A stretch of 44,915 nt of DNA, taken from NCBI GenBank assembly GCA_902575715.1, contig CACGSI010000004.1, forward strand, positions 1-44,915, given 5' to 3'. A program made the position numbers and the translations under genes. The notes under the pieces were generated by a model. It did no database searches. It saw nothing but the letters and a program-made list of their open reading frames with translations, and was not told where the DNA came from. Below, one piece after another: positions 25,098 to 33,539 of this stretch (position 1 is the stretch's first letter; each line of letters starts with the position of its first letter). This stretch comes from an uncultured SAR324 cluster bacterium (GTDB lineage Bacteria > SAR324 > NAC60-12).

Positions 25098-26660
25098 TTA
25101 GCAAACCCATCTATCATTAGGTTTCATTGAATTAAGAGAAAGTAAAATAGGGAATTTATCCCGGATTTCCTTATCTATTTTAGATGAAATATGATTAGGA
25201 TAGTAACTTGACAAAATTTTGCAGACAGTTTCATGAGCTCGATCAAATATATCTTTTGAACCATTTTCTTCCCACTCTCCTGGAGGAGTTCGGTCTGCTA
25301 ATTTTGGATATAAAAACTCACTTTGCATATGTTCAAGTGTTTGCTTATGCCCCAAATAGTGGCCTTCTCCCAAAGCAACTTCTTTAATTTCCTTAACACT
25401 AAGTGTTTCTTCTGTAACTTCAATTCCACGAATTACTCTTTGTATTGAACCTAGCATCTCATTATCTATAACCAGTGCTTCAAATGAACAACCCATCAGG
25501 CTACCAAGCATTCCCGCTGATTCTAAAATTCTGTTACCTCCTGCTAATCCAGCAAGTATTGCACTGATTCCTTTTTCATAACCTGCTTGTGCATCCGGAA
25601 TTTTGGAGTCAGTCATGCAAGAAGGTACAGTTGTTGGTAAGTCATAAAATTTTCCTATTTGTACGGCGGCAGCAACTACAAGAGCCTCCTCTCCACTTCC
25701 TCCTGAGAAAGATCCTGTTCTTAAATCACTAATGAATGGCCAAATTGCAAAACTCATTGGACATCCTGAACGTACGAAATTAACTACTGCTAAGCAAGCA
25801 AGTCCTTCTGCGGTTACTTGGGCAAGTGTCCCGGCTAATGTCACAGGAGCTGTTGCACCTGCCTGCGGTGCAATAGCTATATCGTTGATTAAACCAAGTC
25901 TACTAGTTTCAACTAAAACATCCAAATTTTCCTTAGCAAATCTTAAAGGAGAAACAACTGGACAACCACCAAATGTACAAAAAGGTTTTTTTGAAAATCG
26001 TCCTTCTCCACCTAAAACTATGTCGAACAACTCCAAAGCTCCTTTAATGTTTTTAGCTCGATTAAATGTCATTTCAAAGGGCTTTTCAGTGGCAGAAACT
26101 AAAGCATATGCTACATTATAATCATGTTCATCTAAATCAGAAATTTCTGTGGGAATTACTGTTTGACCAAACTGATGTATATAGTCCAATTTATCAACTA
26201 AGCGACAGGCATCGTACAAATCTATCAATGTGGATGGACGATAGGATTTAGAATCAAATTCTAATATAGTTACAGCCTCTCCACTTGTAGCATAATGTAC
26301 CCTGTAATTCCCAACGTGCAAATCTGCATGGCAAGGATTCCTACTATATACTACATAATCATTAGCCGCCTTACTCAATACATCTTCAATTAAAGATTTT
26401 GGGAAACATAGTCTTCCTCTATCATTTATAAAACATCCACTTTTTAATGAAATTTCCAAAACCTCTGGGGTAGCATCTGCTATCCCTATACTTGATAAAA
26501 TTTCCAAAGCTGCTTTATGAATCTTTTCTAAGTCATTTTCTTTTAGGGGTTTATATGCTCCCCCAGACATACCTGCCTTTACAACAGGATTTTTTTCGGG
26601 GGTATATAAATTTTTTACAGATCTTCTTCCTAAACGAACTTTCTTCTGGGCACGAACCAT
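25098..26660 (-). CDS. MttB-family (trimethylamine-corrinoid methyltransferase-like) protein, non-pyrrolysine
   Basis: 520 residues across the whole MttB fold. Landmarks are LEKIHKAALEILSSIGI near residue 45, YATSGEAVTILEFD, FGQTVIPTE, FGGCPVVSPLRFAKEN, the glycine-rich GSFSGGSGEEALVVAAAVQI and GILAGLAGGNR-like AILAGLAGGNRILESAGMLG. The frame has no in-frame TAG, so it is not the pyrrolysine-dependent TMA enzyme. It belongs to the large non-Pyl branch, whose characterised members demethylate quaternary amines such as glycine betaine or proline betaine. No corrinoid protein (MttC) or reactivase gene is in the window, so the methyl acceptor is unknown. First gene of the - strand amine operon; 19 bp separate it from the aminotransferase. 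Confidence 0.88.
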   Translation of the reverse strand: MVRAQKKVRLGRRSVKNLYTPEKNPVVKAGMSGGAYKPLKENDLEKIHKAALEILSSIGIADATPEVLEISLKSGCFINDRGRLCFPKSLIEDVLSKAANDYVVYSRNPCHADLHVGNYRVHYATSGEAVTILEFDSKSYRPSTLIDLYDACRLVDKLDYIHQFGQTVIPTEISDLDEHDYNVAYALVSATEKPFEMTFNRAKNIKGALELFDIVLGGEGRFSKKPFCTFGGCPVVSPLRFAKENLDVLVETSRLGLINDIAIAPQAGATAPVTLAGTLAQVTAEGLACLAVVNFVRSGCPMSFAIWPFISDLRTGSFSGGSGEEALVVAAAVQIGKFYDLPTTVPSCMTDSKIPDAQAGYEKGISAILAGLAGGNRILESAGMLGSLMGCSFEALVIDNEMLGSIQRVIRGIEVTEETLSVKEIKEVALGEGHYLGHKQTLEHMQSEFLYPKLADRTPPGEWEENGSKDIFDRAHETVCKILSSYYPNHISSKIDKEIRDKFPILLSLNSMKPNDRWVC

Positions 26661-26665
26661 TTCAT

Positions 26666-26694
26666 TATCTAAAATATATAGTTTTAGTATCCAA
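26666..26694 (-). promoter_or_regulatory. Candidate promoter placing transcription start at the mttB-like ATG
   Basis: On the - strand, TTGGAT (26694-26689), a 17-nt spacer and TAGATA (26671-26666). Only five bases separate the -10 from the ATG at 26660, so +1 would fall on or next to the start codon, giving a leaderless mRNA. No Shine-Dalgarno precedes this gene, which fits. The rest of the 129-bp gap is featureless AT-rich DNA. Confidence 0.4.
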
Positions 26695-26789
26695 TAATTT
26701 TTTGAAACAATATTTTATTCTACATTTTTCCAATTGTAAATTAATTACGAAAATGTCATTTTGAAAAAATATTTTATATTTTCTGTTTT

Positions 26790-28043
26790 TCAAAAAGTTT
26801 TTTGATATTTAATATTACCACCATCCCAAAAATCATTGAAAAAATTATCCAAATTCCAAGTAGAAGTTAGCATTAGAGAAGAATCATTTTTAAGATTTTT
26901 TATTTCCCAACTAACGCGCATTTTAGATTCATTTTTACGTCTTCTATTGTCTTCATTTTCATTAGTTAAAAAATCTGTTACTTTCTCTGTGTCTCCTATG
27001 TAAAGGGCATATTCCCAAAATCTATCTATTTGAGTTTGTTGTCTTAAAATTGTATACACCTGAAAGGTCCACAAAAAAAAGTCATAATTTTCTCTCTTTA
27101 TTTCTAATTGTCGGAAATAATTTGCAAACTTATCTTCTCTTAGACCTATGGTTCCATGAAAGTTAGTATTTAATGGATATAACAAATAAAAATCAATGAA
27201 ACTATAATGAAGTCTCTGTTTCCTGTTATTCTCTGGTGAAATTGTATTTGTTTTATTTGATTCCCTTAATTTAAAAATATCAAATTTCCGCCAGCTAAGC
27301 CCTGTTATATGATCTTGCTCGAAATGGTAATCTACCATTGCAGTATAATCATGTCCTTTATAAGAAAAAATAAACCCTTCTTTGACAAAAATTTTAGTAA
27401 ATTTTTTATCGTCAAATAGACTAAATCTGGTACGTAATTTTTTCCAACGAAAAGCTCCTTCAACTAAATTTTCAACAGGGTGCAATTTATAGTAGGAATC
27501 ATCGTAAAAATTTTTTTCATTATAGTGGAGATCTTGTAGTAATTTTCTAAAACGCAAAAAATTCCAAGGTGATTCCCCAATTGAGATACTCGTACCTTGA
27601 TCTGCTACCCTTTTGTCATATTCGGGCATTCCCAGAATAGAAAATGTAATCCAATCATATGCTTCCCATTCAATTTCAACAAGATATCGGAATGGCTTAA
27701 TTTCATAAAATTCCTCCTGTTTTGTAGAAAAAATAACTGAAATATCCTCAGAAAGTGGAGTCTCTATACGAGCTTCAAGATTGGTATAAAGTAGATCCAA
27801 TCCTAAACTGCCTCCGCTCAATCTCCATCCATTTCTCTTTTCATTCCAGATTTCATCCTCTAATTTTGTAAATTGGTATGATTTTATATCTAAAAAATTT
27901 TCCTGATTCAAATATATATGATTTATATGAAAAGAATCATCAAATGCAATTAAAATAGAGTCTACACCCATTATTGAAAGGAAGTATAAAAAGAATATGA
28001 AATATTTTTTCTTGAAAATTCGATGCAAAAAATTTTTTAACAT
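26790..28043 (-). CDS. Hypothetical exported protein, possible outer-membrane beta-barrel
   Basis: 417 residues, family not recognised. The N terminus has a basic stretch and one hydrophobic segment (KKKYFIFFLYFLSIMGVDS) that acts as a signal peptide or anchor. The rest is rich in alternating aromatic/polar stretches (for example FRYLVEIEWEAYDWITFSIL and YDFFLWTFQVYTILRQQ). It ends in an aromatic residue (GGNIKYQKTF), both usual for outer-membrane barrels. It is encoded 9 bp downstream of glnS on the same strand, so it may be cotranscribed. No catalytic motif seen. A periplasmic all-beta protein is the alternative. Confidence 0.6.
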   Translation of the reverse strand: MLKNFLHRIFKKKYFIFFLYFLSIMGVDSILIAFDDSFHINHIYLNQENFLDIKSYQFTKLEDEIWNEKRNGWRLSGGSLGLDLLYTNLEARIETPLSEDISVIFSTKQEEFYEIKPFRYLVEIEWEAYDWITFSILGMPEYDKRVADQGTSISIGESPWNFLRFRKLLQDLHYNEKNFYDDSYYKLHPVENLVEGAFRWKKLRTRFSLFDDKKFTKIFVKEGFIFSYKGHDYTAMVDYHFEQDHITGLSWRKFDIFKLRESNKTNTISPENNRKQRLHYSFIDFYLLYPLNTNFHGTIGLREDKFANYFRQLEIKRENYDFFLWTFQVYTILRQQTQIDRFWEYALYIGDTEKVTDFLTNENEDNRRRKNESKMRVSWEIKNLKNDSSLMLTSTWNLDNFFNDFWDGGNIKYQKTF

Positions 28044-28052
28044 CTCTTCAAA

Positions 28053-29756
28053 TCAATAATTTTTTTGATTTTGATCTTTTTCAACTTTTGCCCAGGTATC
28101 CCTTAAAGTCACAGTTCTATTAAATACTAATGCATTAGGTTTTGACAATTTTAAATCCAGACAAAAATATCCGAGCCTCTCAAATTGAAAAACATCCCCC
28201 GGATTAGCTCCTTTAATTCCTGGCTCAACCTTACAATCTTTAATTTTTTCAATTGAAGCAGGATTTAAATCTTTGATAAAGTTTTCCTTTGAATCATTTT
28301 TTCCTGGAAAAGGATTTGAGAAAAGTCTGTCATATAAATGTACTTGTGCTGACACAAATTCTTTAGCTGAAATCCAATGAATAATTCCTTTAACCTTACG
28401 TCCTTCAGCTTTTGCACCAGAACGAGTATCCTTATCGTATGTGCAGTGAAGTTCAGAGATTTTACCATCTTTATAAATAACATCATTGCAACGAATTACA
28501 TAAGCGTAGCGAAGTCGAACTTCTTTTCCGGGAGAAAGTCGAAAATATTTTTTTGGAGGATTTTCCATAAAATCATCGGCATCAATATAAATTTCCCTAG
28601 TAAAATTAATAGTTCTTGTTCCCATTTCCTTTATTTTAGGATGACAAGGTGGTTTAAATTTTTCTGTTTGTAATTCGGAGAAATTGGTAATTACAACTTT
28701 TAGAGGTTTTAAAACTGCCATCGCTCTTGGAGCAGTTTTATCTAATTCCTCTCGTGCACAATCTTCTAAAACAGTAATATCTATATTGTTTTCACTTTTA
28801 GAAATACCAATTCTTTCACAAAATAATCTTATAGCTGCGGGAGGATAACCTCTTCTCCTCAAACCAGAAAGTGTAAGCATACGAGGATCATCCCAACCGT
28901 TAACATGACCATCATCAACAAGTTGAATCAATTTCCTTTTACTTAGTACAGTATATTGAAGATTTAGTCGAGAAAACTCTATTTGTCTAGGCAGGCATGG
29001 AGAACTAACTTCTCTTAAAATCCAATCATATAAAGGACGGTGATCCTCAAATTCAAGGGTACATAAAGAGTGAGTAACCCCTTCCATAGCATCAGATAAT
29101 CCATGGGTAAAATCGTATAAAGGATAAATACACCAATTTTTTTTAGTCCTAAGATGAGATACCTTTCTTATACGATACAGAACAGGATCACGTAAATTCA
29201 TATTCGAAGAAGACATATCTATTTTGGCTCTTAAAACATGAGTCCCATCTGCAAATTCTCCACTTCTCATTTTTCTAAAAAGACTCAAATTTTCTTCAAT
29301 ACTTCTTTCTCTATATGGGCTATTTACTCCTTTTTCAGTAAGAGTCCCTCGATATTTTCTAATTTCATCTGCATTCAAGCTTTCAACATATGCTTTCCCT
29401 TTTTGAATTAATTCCAAAGCAAACCCATAAAGTTTTTCAAAATAATCTGAAGCAAAAGTTAGTCTATCCTCCCATTCATATCCTAGCCAGCGGACATCAT
29501 TCAGGATTCCTTCTACATACTGTTCTTCCTCTTTGGTTGGATTCGTATCATCTAAACGCATAAAACATTTACCCTTAAATTCTGCTGCGACACCAAAATT
29601 CAAATTTATTGATTTAGCATGACCAATATGCAAATGACCGTTAGGTTCAGGTGGGAACCGAGTAACTATTTCCTTATGCTTAGATGAGGAGAGGTCTTCT
29701 CTGATTATGTTTCTAATGAAATCCTTTGTGTTTTCTGGACTGGGTTTTTGTGTCAT
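28053..29756 (-). CDS. glnS: Glutaminyl-tRNA synthetase
   Basis: 567 residues, normal for bacterial GlnRS. Class I signature HLHIGHAKS at 41-49 preceded by RFPPEPNG, and the KMSKS-equivalent VLSKRKL near residue 265. The middle carries the GlnRS-specific MRLDDTNPTKEEEQYVEGI and GVTHSLCTLEFEDHRPLYDW, and the C-terminal anticodon-binding beta-barrels end with GYFCLDLK. Direct glutaminylation means that, for this tRNA, the cell need not rely on GatCAB. That restricts the lineage to bacteria that acquired GlnRS (many proteobacteria, Bacteroidetes and a few others). Confidence 0.96.
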   Translation of the reverse strand: MTQKPSPENTKDFIRNIIREDLSSSKHKEIVTRFPPEPNGHLHIGHAKSINLNFGVAAEFKGKCFMRLDDTNPTKEEEQYVEGILNDVRWLGYEWEDRLTFASDYFEKLYGFALELIQKGKAYVESLNADEIRKYRGTLTEKGVNSPYRERSIEENLSLFRKMRSGEFADGTHVLRAKIDMSSSNMNLRDPVLYRIRKVSHLRTKKNWCIYPLYDFTHGLSDAMEGVTHSLCTLEFEDHRPLYDWILREVSSPCLPRQIEFSRLNLQYTVLSKRKLIQLVDDGHVNGWDDPRMLTLSGLRRRGYPPAAIRLFCERIGISKSENNIDITVLEDCAREELDKTAPRAMAVLKPLKVVITNFSELQTEKFKPPCHPKIKEMGTRTINFTREIYIDADDFMENPPKKYFRLSPGKEVRLRYAYVIRCNDVIYKDGKISELHCTYDKDTRSGAKAEGRKVKGIIHWISAKEFVSAQVHLYDRLFSNPFPGKNDSKENFIKDLNPASIEKIKDCKVEPGIKGANPGDVFQFERLGYFCLDLKLSKPNALVFNRTVTLRDTWAKVEKDQNQKNY

Positions 29757-29822
29757 CTAATCAAAAAAATATATTTATCTTGAAAATCTTTTTGGAAAAA
29801 ATTTGTATTTTATCAATAGTTT

Positions 29823-31022
29823 TTAATGGTGGAAAAGCCTAATTCCTGAGAATGCCATTGCAATTCCATATTCGTTTGAAGCTGAAATTACCTCATCATC
29901 ACGTTTGCTACCTCCTGGTTGAACTACATATTTGACACCAATTTTTGAAAAATAATCTATACTATCTCTAAACGGGAAAAAAGCATCAGAAGACAGACTA
30001 ACATTTGTAAGTTTTGCTATCCATTCTTTTTTTTCTTCTGGAGAAAATTTTGGCAATTCATTGTTAAACATTTTTTGAAAATTTTTTATTTCAATTTCTG
30101 CGAGATCTTCCTCGATAAAAAGTTTTATAGCATTTATTCTTCCAACATTTCCTACATTTTCCCTAAAAGGAAGATTTAAAATTTTTGGGTGTTGCTTAAG
30201 AAACCAAGATTTAGCTTTGTTACCGGCAATTTTTACTGAATCTAAACGACTTTGCTGACCAGCACCAATTCCAATAGTTTGACCATTAAGAGCAAAAACA
30301 ATCGAATTAGATTGGGTATATTTTAAAGAAATTGTTGCCAGTACTAAATCACGGCAGGAATCTGATGGAAAATTAAAATTTTTAGTAACAATTTTTTTTA
30401 AAATTAATTCTTTTGAAATTTCTACGTCATTACGCTGCTGAGATAATACTACACCATTTAATTCTCTGAATTCAATTTCTGGAAATCTGTATTCGGGATT
30501 AACTTTTAAAATTACATACTCCCCGCCTTTCTTTTCTTTCAAAATCTTAAGAGATTCATCTTCAAAATCTGGGGCTATAATTCCGTCTGAAACATTTTTT
30601 TTAATTATTTTTGCTGTACATAAATCAACTCCTCGGCTCAGTCCTATAAAGTCTCCATAAGAAGCTAGTGGGTCCGTCCCTCTTGCTCTAATATATGCTG
30701 AAGCCATTGGTGAAATTTCTATATTTTGACAATCATATACTTTAAGAAGCGTTTCATCTAGTTCTAAACCAACTGCAGCTCCAGCTGGACTGACGTGTTT
30801 GAAGGATGTCGCTGCGGGCAAATTTATAGATTCATCAAGTTCTTTTACTAAACACCAAGCGTTAATTGCATCTAGAATATTTGTATAGCTAGGTCTTCCG
30901 TTGAGTACTGAAAAAGGTAAATTATCATTTTCTAATGAAAAAATTGAAGCAGACTTTTGATGTGGATTAAGACCATACTTAAGAGAAAATCTATTTATAT
31001 ATGATTTTTTTATAATGGTCAT
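29823..31022 (-). CDS. Stand-alone AICAR formyltransferase (PurH C-terminal domain only)
   Basis: 399 residues matching the AICAR transformylase half of PurH, which formylates AICAR to FAICAR in step 9 of purine synthesis. The catalytic Lys-His pair is K75-H76 (SFKHVSPAGAAVG). GIGAGQQSRLDS, SSDAFFPFRDSIDYF and the ending QPGGSKRDDEVI...GIAMAFSGIRLF are typical. The N-terminal IMP cyclohydrolase (MGS-like) domain of bifunctional PurH (about 520 residues) is absent, and the ATG begins at the domain boundary (YGLNPHQKSA). Either another gene supplies cyclohydrolase or this belongs to the known single-domain branch. No purine genes are adjacent. Confidence 0.88.
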   Translation of the reverse strand: MTIIKKSYINRFSLKYGLNPHQKSASIFSLENDNLPFSVLNGRPSYTNILDAINAWCLVKELDESINLPAATSFKHVSPAGAAVGLELDETLLKVYDCQNIEISPMASAYIRARGTDPLASYGDFIGLSRGVDLCTAKIIKKNVSDGIIAPDFEDESLKILKEKKGGEYVILKVNPEYRFPEIEFRELNGVVLSQQRNDVEISKELILKKIVTKNFNFPSDSCRDLVLATISLKYTQSNSIVFALNGQTIGIGAGQQSRLDSVKIAGNKAKSWFLKQHPKILNLPFRENVGNVGRINAIKLFIEEDLAEIEIKNFQKMFNNELPKFSPEEKKEWIAKLTNVSLSSDAFFPFRDSIDYFSKIGVKYVVQPGGSKRDDEVISASNEYGIAMAFSGIRLFHH

Positions 31023-31156
31023 TTTTAAAAATTGTAAAAAAGCAAAAGGTTTTTTTGAAAATTATAGACAATCGTATATTTACAAAATTAAAGTCTCAAG
31101 AATTCAATTAATAACATCAGTTAGAAAAATATTTAAAAAAATAGTTTAGAAAAAAC

Positions 31157-31726
31157 CTATTTTTCCCAATTAGGAATCTTTAATTTTCTTTTTTTTAGAT
31201 TTGAACTATTTTTTGGAATGGACGAGCTTTTTTTTACAACTTTAGGTTTAGAATTAGATTCCGAAATTTTAGATGCTTGCTCTTGTTCTTTTTTTACCTT
31301 TTCAAGGCGTTCTTGCGCTTTGCGTAAACTAAGCATGTCCTGATAACGGTTATAGTAAATATCTGCTTTACGACTATCTGACATTTTGTAGTATGCCAAA
31401 GCTAGGTTATAATATGTATCAGTCTGATTCGGGACTAAGTTTTCAACCTGTTTAAATGATGCTATTGATTCACTATAATTACCTATCTCAAAATAAACTA
31501 AACCTAAATTATAATGGAAATTTGGTGAATCACTGTCTAGATTTATAGCCTTTTGATAATTCCAAATTGCCATTTGATAGTCCCTTTGTTTTAATGACAT
31601 GTTGCCCTCTTGAAAATAAAATAAGGCTGATTTTTTAATCTTAACATCACCAGCACAAGAAACAAAAAAAATGTTTGCGCAAATACATATAAAAAAATTA
31701 ATTTTTTTGGATAATTTTTTTAACAT
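31157..31726 (-). CDS. TPR-repeat lipoprotein
   Basis: 189 residues from the ATG at 31726. This start gives a standard lipoprotein signal: KKLSKKINFFICICANIFFVSC with the lipobox FVSC. An upstream ATG at 31837 would place a second hydrophobic stretch in front and is less likely. The body has three TPR motifs (FYFQEGNMSLKQRDYQMAI, NFHYNLGLVYFEIGNYSES, DTYYNLALAYYKMSDSRKAD), then a lysine/serine-rich coiled tail to the C terminus. Such proteins scaffold envelope complexes; no specific partner is indicated. Divergent from the small secreted protein at 31914. Confidence 0.75.
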   Translation of the reverse strand: MLKKLSKKINFFICICANIFFVSCAGDVKIKKSALFYFQEGNMSLKQRDYQMAIWNYQKAINLDSDSPNFHYNLGLVYFEIGNYSESIASFKQVENLVPNQTDTYYNLALAYYKMSDSRKADIYYNRYQDMLSLRKAQERLEKVKKEQEQASKISESNSKPKVVKKSSSIPKNSSNLKKRKLKIPNWEK

Positions 31727-31913
31727 TTTATTAAATGTATAAAATATAAAAATGAATATAAAAGTAAAAAAATAGACATTTAATTTATTAAAATTAAAAT
31801 TGTATTGAGAGAGTGTAATTTTGCTCAAGGATTGCATTGAAATTCATTATTAGTGACAAAGGTTAGTTTTAGCTTAAAAAAATAATGCACAATTCATACA
31901 CAAAAATTTTTCA

Positions 31914-32348
31914 ATGAAGAGATTTTTGATACTTGCTTTTCTAATTTTCAATTTAACCATTTTTATGGAGCAAAGTTTCTTAACACAAACTTTAAAAGCT
32001 GAAAATTATAACCAAAAAGATGAGACCCAAATCAAGGCTGATAAAAAAAATGAAAAATTTTTGAAAGAGATGGAAAAATTAATTAATGCTGCGCTCAAAT
32101 CAGGTTTTTCTGAAAAAGAAGTTCGAGAAATAACTATTGTTAGGAAAGGTAAGGTTGTGTATGTATGGGATTTCTTGGAACAAGAAAAGTTGCGCAAAAA
32201 AAAAGAAGCATTAAATAAAAAAAAGTCAAAAAGACTGGAAAGATATTTAACGGTAATGGATATAGCTAATGAGTTGGAAAGCTCAGAAACCAAAAATCTA
32301 GACACTTTAAAAGATAATAGTATTTTTGTTGGGGCAGAACAAAAATGA
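31914..32348 (+). CDS. Hypothetical secreted charged coiled-coil protein
   Basis: 144 residues, family unknown. The signal peptide is about residues 1-29 (RFLILAFLIFNLTIFMEQ, then TLKAEN), followed by a highly charged, mainly helical body. Between residues 67 and 92 a conserved-looking segment (SGFSEKEVREITIVRKGKV, then YVWDFLEQ) could form a small folded unit. A lysine-rich helix follows. Its stop overlaps the start of the uridine kinase (ATGA), so the two are translationally coupled although one is exported and one cytoplasmic. Confidence 0.6.
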   Translation: MKRFLILAFLIFNLTIFMEQSFLTQTLKAENYNQKDETQIKADKKNEKFLKEMEKLINAALKSGFSEKEVREITIVRKGKVVYVWDFLEQEKLRKKKEALNKKKSKRLERYLTVMDIANELESSETKNLDTLKDNSIFVGAEQK

Positions 32349-32941
32349 AGATTATTGCTATTGCTGGTGGTTCTGGATGCGGTAAAACATTTTTCACTAA
32401 ATTACTAGTTAATCGTTTGACAAGTACAGTAGTGTTGCCATTAGATTGTTATTATAAGGATAAGCCAGATCAAATCGCGGTTCATAAATATGATTTTGAT
32501 ACTCCGAGTGCTTTTGATTTTAATCTTTATAGACATCATTTAGACGCTTTAGTTTCTGGCGATTCGATACAAAAACTAAATTTTAACTATGATTTAGGTA
32601 AACGTGAAACAAACAATTATAAATTGCATCCAAAAAAATATATAATTATTGAGGGCCTGCATGTTCTCTTATATCCAGATATTAGAAAAAAAATTTCATT
32701 TTCCTTTTACCTTGAATCTCCTTTAGATGTAGCCGTTAGTAGAAGATGTTTGAGAGATATTAAAGAACATTCTGTAACTGCTCAATACAGTATTAACCAG
32801 TATTTGAAATTTGTTAGACCCGTTTTTTTTAAACATATACAACCTACAAAAAAATTTGCAAATTTAGTTGTCGAAAATAACTTAGAAAGTCGGCTTGATT
32901 TATTTATAGATAACTATTTAGAAAAAAAAAATTGTAATTAA
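32345..32941 (+). CDS. udk: Uridine kinase family protein
   Basis: 198 residues, close to the usual 205-215. P-loop GGSGCGKTFF at 8-17, substrate Asp in LPLDCYYKD, then YDFDTPSAFDFNLYRHHLDAL, and the lid/base region IIEGLHVLLYPDIRKK, VSRRCLRDIKE and VRPVFFKHIQPTKKFANLV. These are the Udk landmarks, so the reaction is phosphorylation of uridine/cytidine with a nucleoside triphosphate (pyrimidine salvage). The first ATG overlaps the upstream stop by 4 bp. Slight C-terminal shortening and a Lys-rich end are the only oddities. Confidence 0.88.
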   Translation: MKIIAIAGGSGCGKTFFTKLLVNRLTSTVVLPLDCYYKDKPDQIAVHKYDFDTPSAFDFNLYRHHLDALVSGDSIQKLNFNYDLGKRETNNYKLHPKKYIIIEGLHVLLYPDIRKKISFSFYLESPLDVAVSRRCLRDIKEHSVTAQYSINQYLKFVRPVFFKHIQPTKKFANLVVENNLESRLDLFIDNYLEKKNCN

Positions 32942-32987
32942 AAAAAGTATATTAATTTTTTTATTTAAATTTAATTAAAAAATTGGA

Positions 32988-33401
32988 ATGAATATTTTCA
33001 AAAGATATGCTATTTCTTTAGGAATTGCAGGAATATTCCTATATTTTTTTACTCTTTGGGTAGAGAAAAAAAACGAGAGTAGAATGCCTCACAATTTGTC
33101 TACAAAAAAAGAAGAAAAAGTTTCTATTGTTTTATTACCAAAAAGATACCATGAAAAATGTGTCGATTTGAAAAAAAACGACGAATTACAATATGGTTTT
33201 AATTCAAATTTAAATTTATCATTTAATCTTCATTATCATGATGAAGGAGAAAAAATTTTTGTAGTTAATTTAGATTCAATCGATAATCTAAAAAATATAT
33301 TTAATCCCCAAAAGAGGGCATATTATTGTTTAACATGGATTAATTCCGGAAAAAAAGAAAGTAACATTAAATATTATTTCAAAATTATAAAAAAATCTTA
33401 A
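32988..33401 (+). CDS. Hypothetical membrane-anchored protein
   Basis: 137 residues. One N-terminal transmembrane segment (YAISLGIAGIFLYFFTLWV, about 7-25) followed by an extracytoplasmic-looking domain with two cysteines (C58 and C114) that could form a disulphide. The domain alternates strands (LNLSFNLHYHDE, KIFVVNLDS, YYCLTWINSG, IKYYFKII), suggesting a small beta-sandwich. I see a faint resemblance to GOLD-like sandwiches but cannot claim it. It ends 46 bp before the tRNA-Leu gene. Confidence 0.5.
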   Translation: MNIFKRYAISLGIAGIFLYFFTLWVEKKNESRMPHNLSTKKEEKVSIVLLPKRYHEKCVDLKKNDELQYGFNSNLNLSFNLHYHDEGEKIFVVNLDSIDNLKNIFNPQKRAYYCLTWINSGKKESNIKYYFKIIKKS

Positions 33402-33406
33402 AAAAA

Positions 33407-33435
33407 TTGAAAAATCTAGAGAGTTGGATTTTATT
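33407..33435 (+). promoter_or_regulatory. Possible promoter of tRNA-Leu
   Basis: TTGAAA (33407-33412), a 17-nt spacer and TTTATT (33430-33435). The predicted start is about 6 nt before the tRNA. Only a moderate match to consensus. Confidence 0.35.
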
Positions 33436-33447
33436 CTTTTTTCCAAA

Positions 33448-33532
<85 letters not shown>

Positions 33533-33539
33533 AAATCAA

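Noticed and set aside
25098..26660. In-frame amber codon for pyrrolysine in the MttB homologue
   Set aside because: The frame is open throughout without TAG and ends in TAA, so it is a non-pyrrolysine member.
31727..31837. Longer N terminus of the TPR lipoprotein from the ATG at 31837
   Set aside because: It would bury the lipoprotein signal behind a second hydrophobic stretch; the internal ATG gives a standard lipobox.
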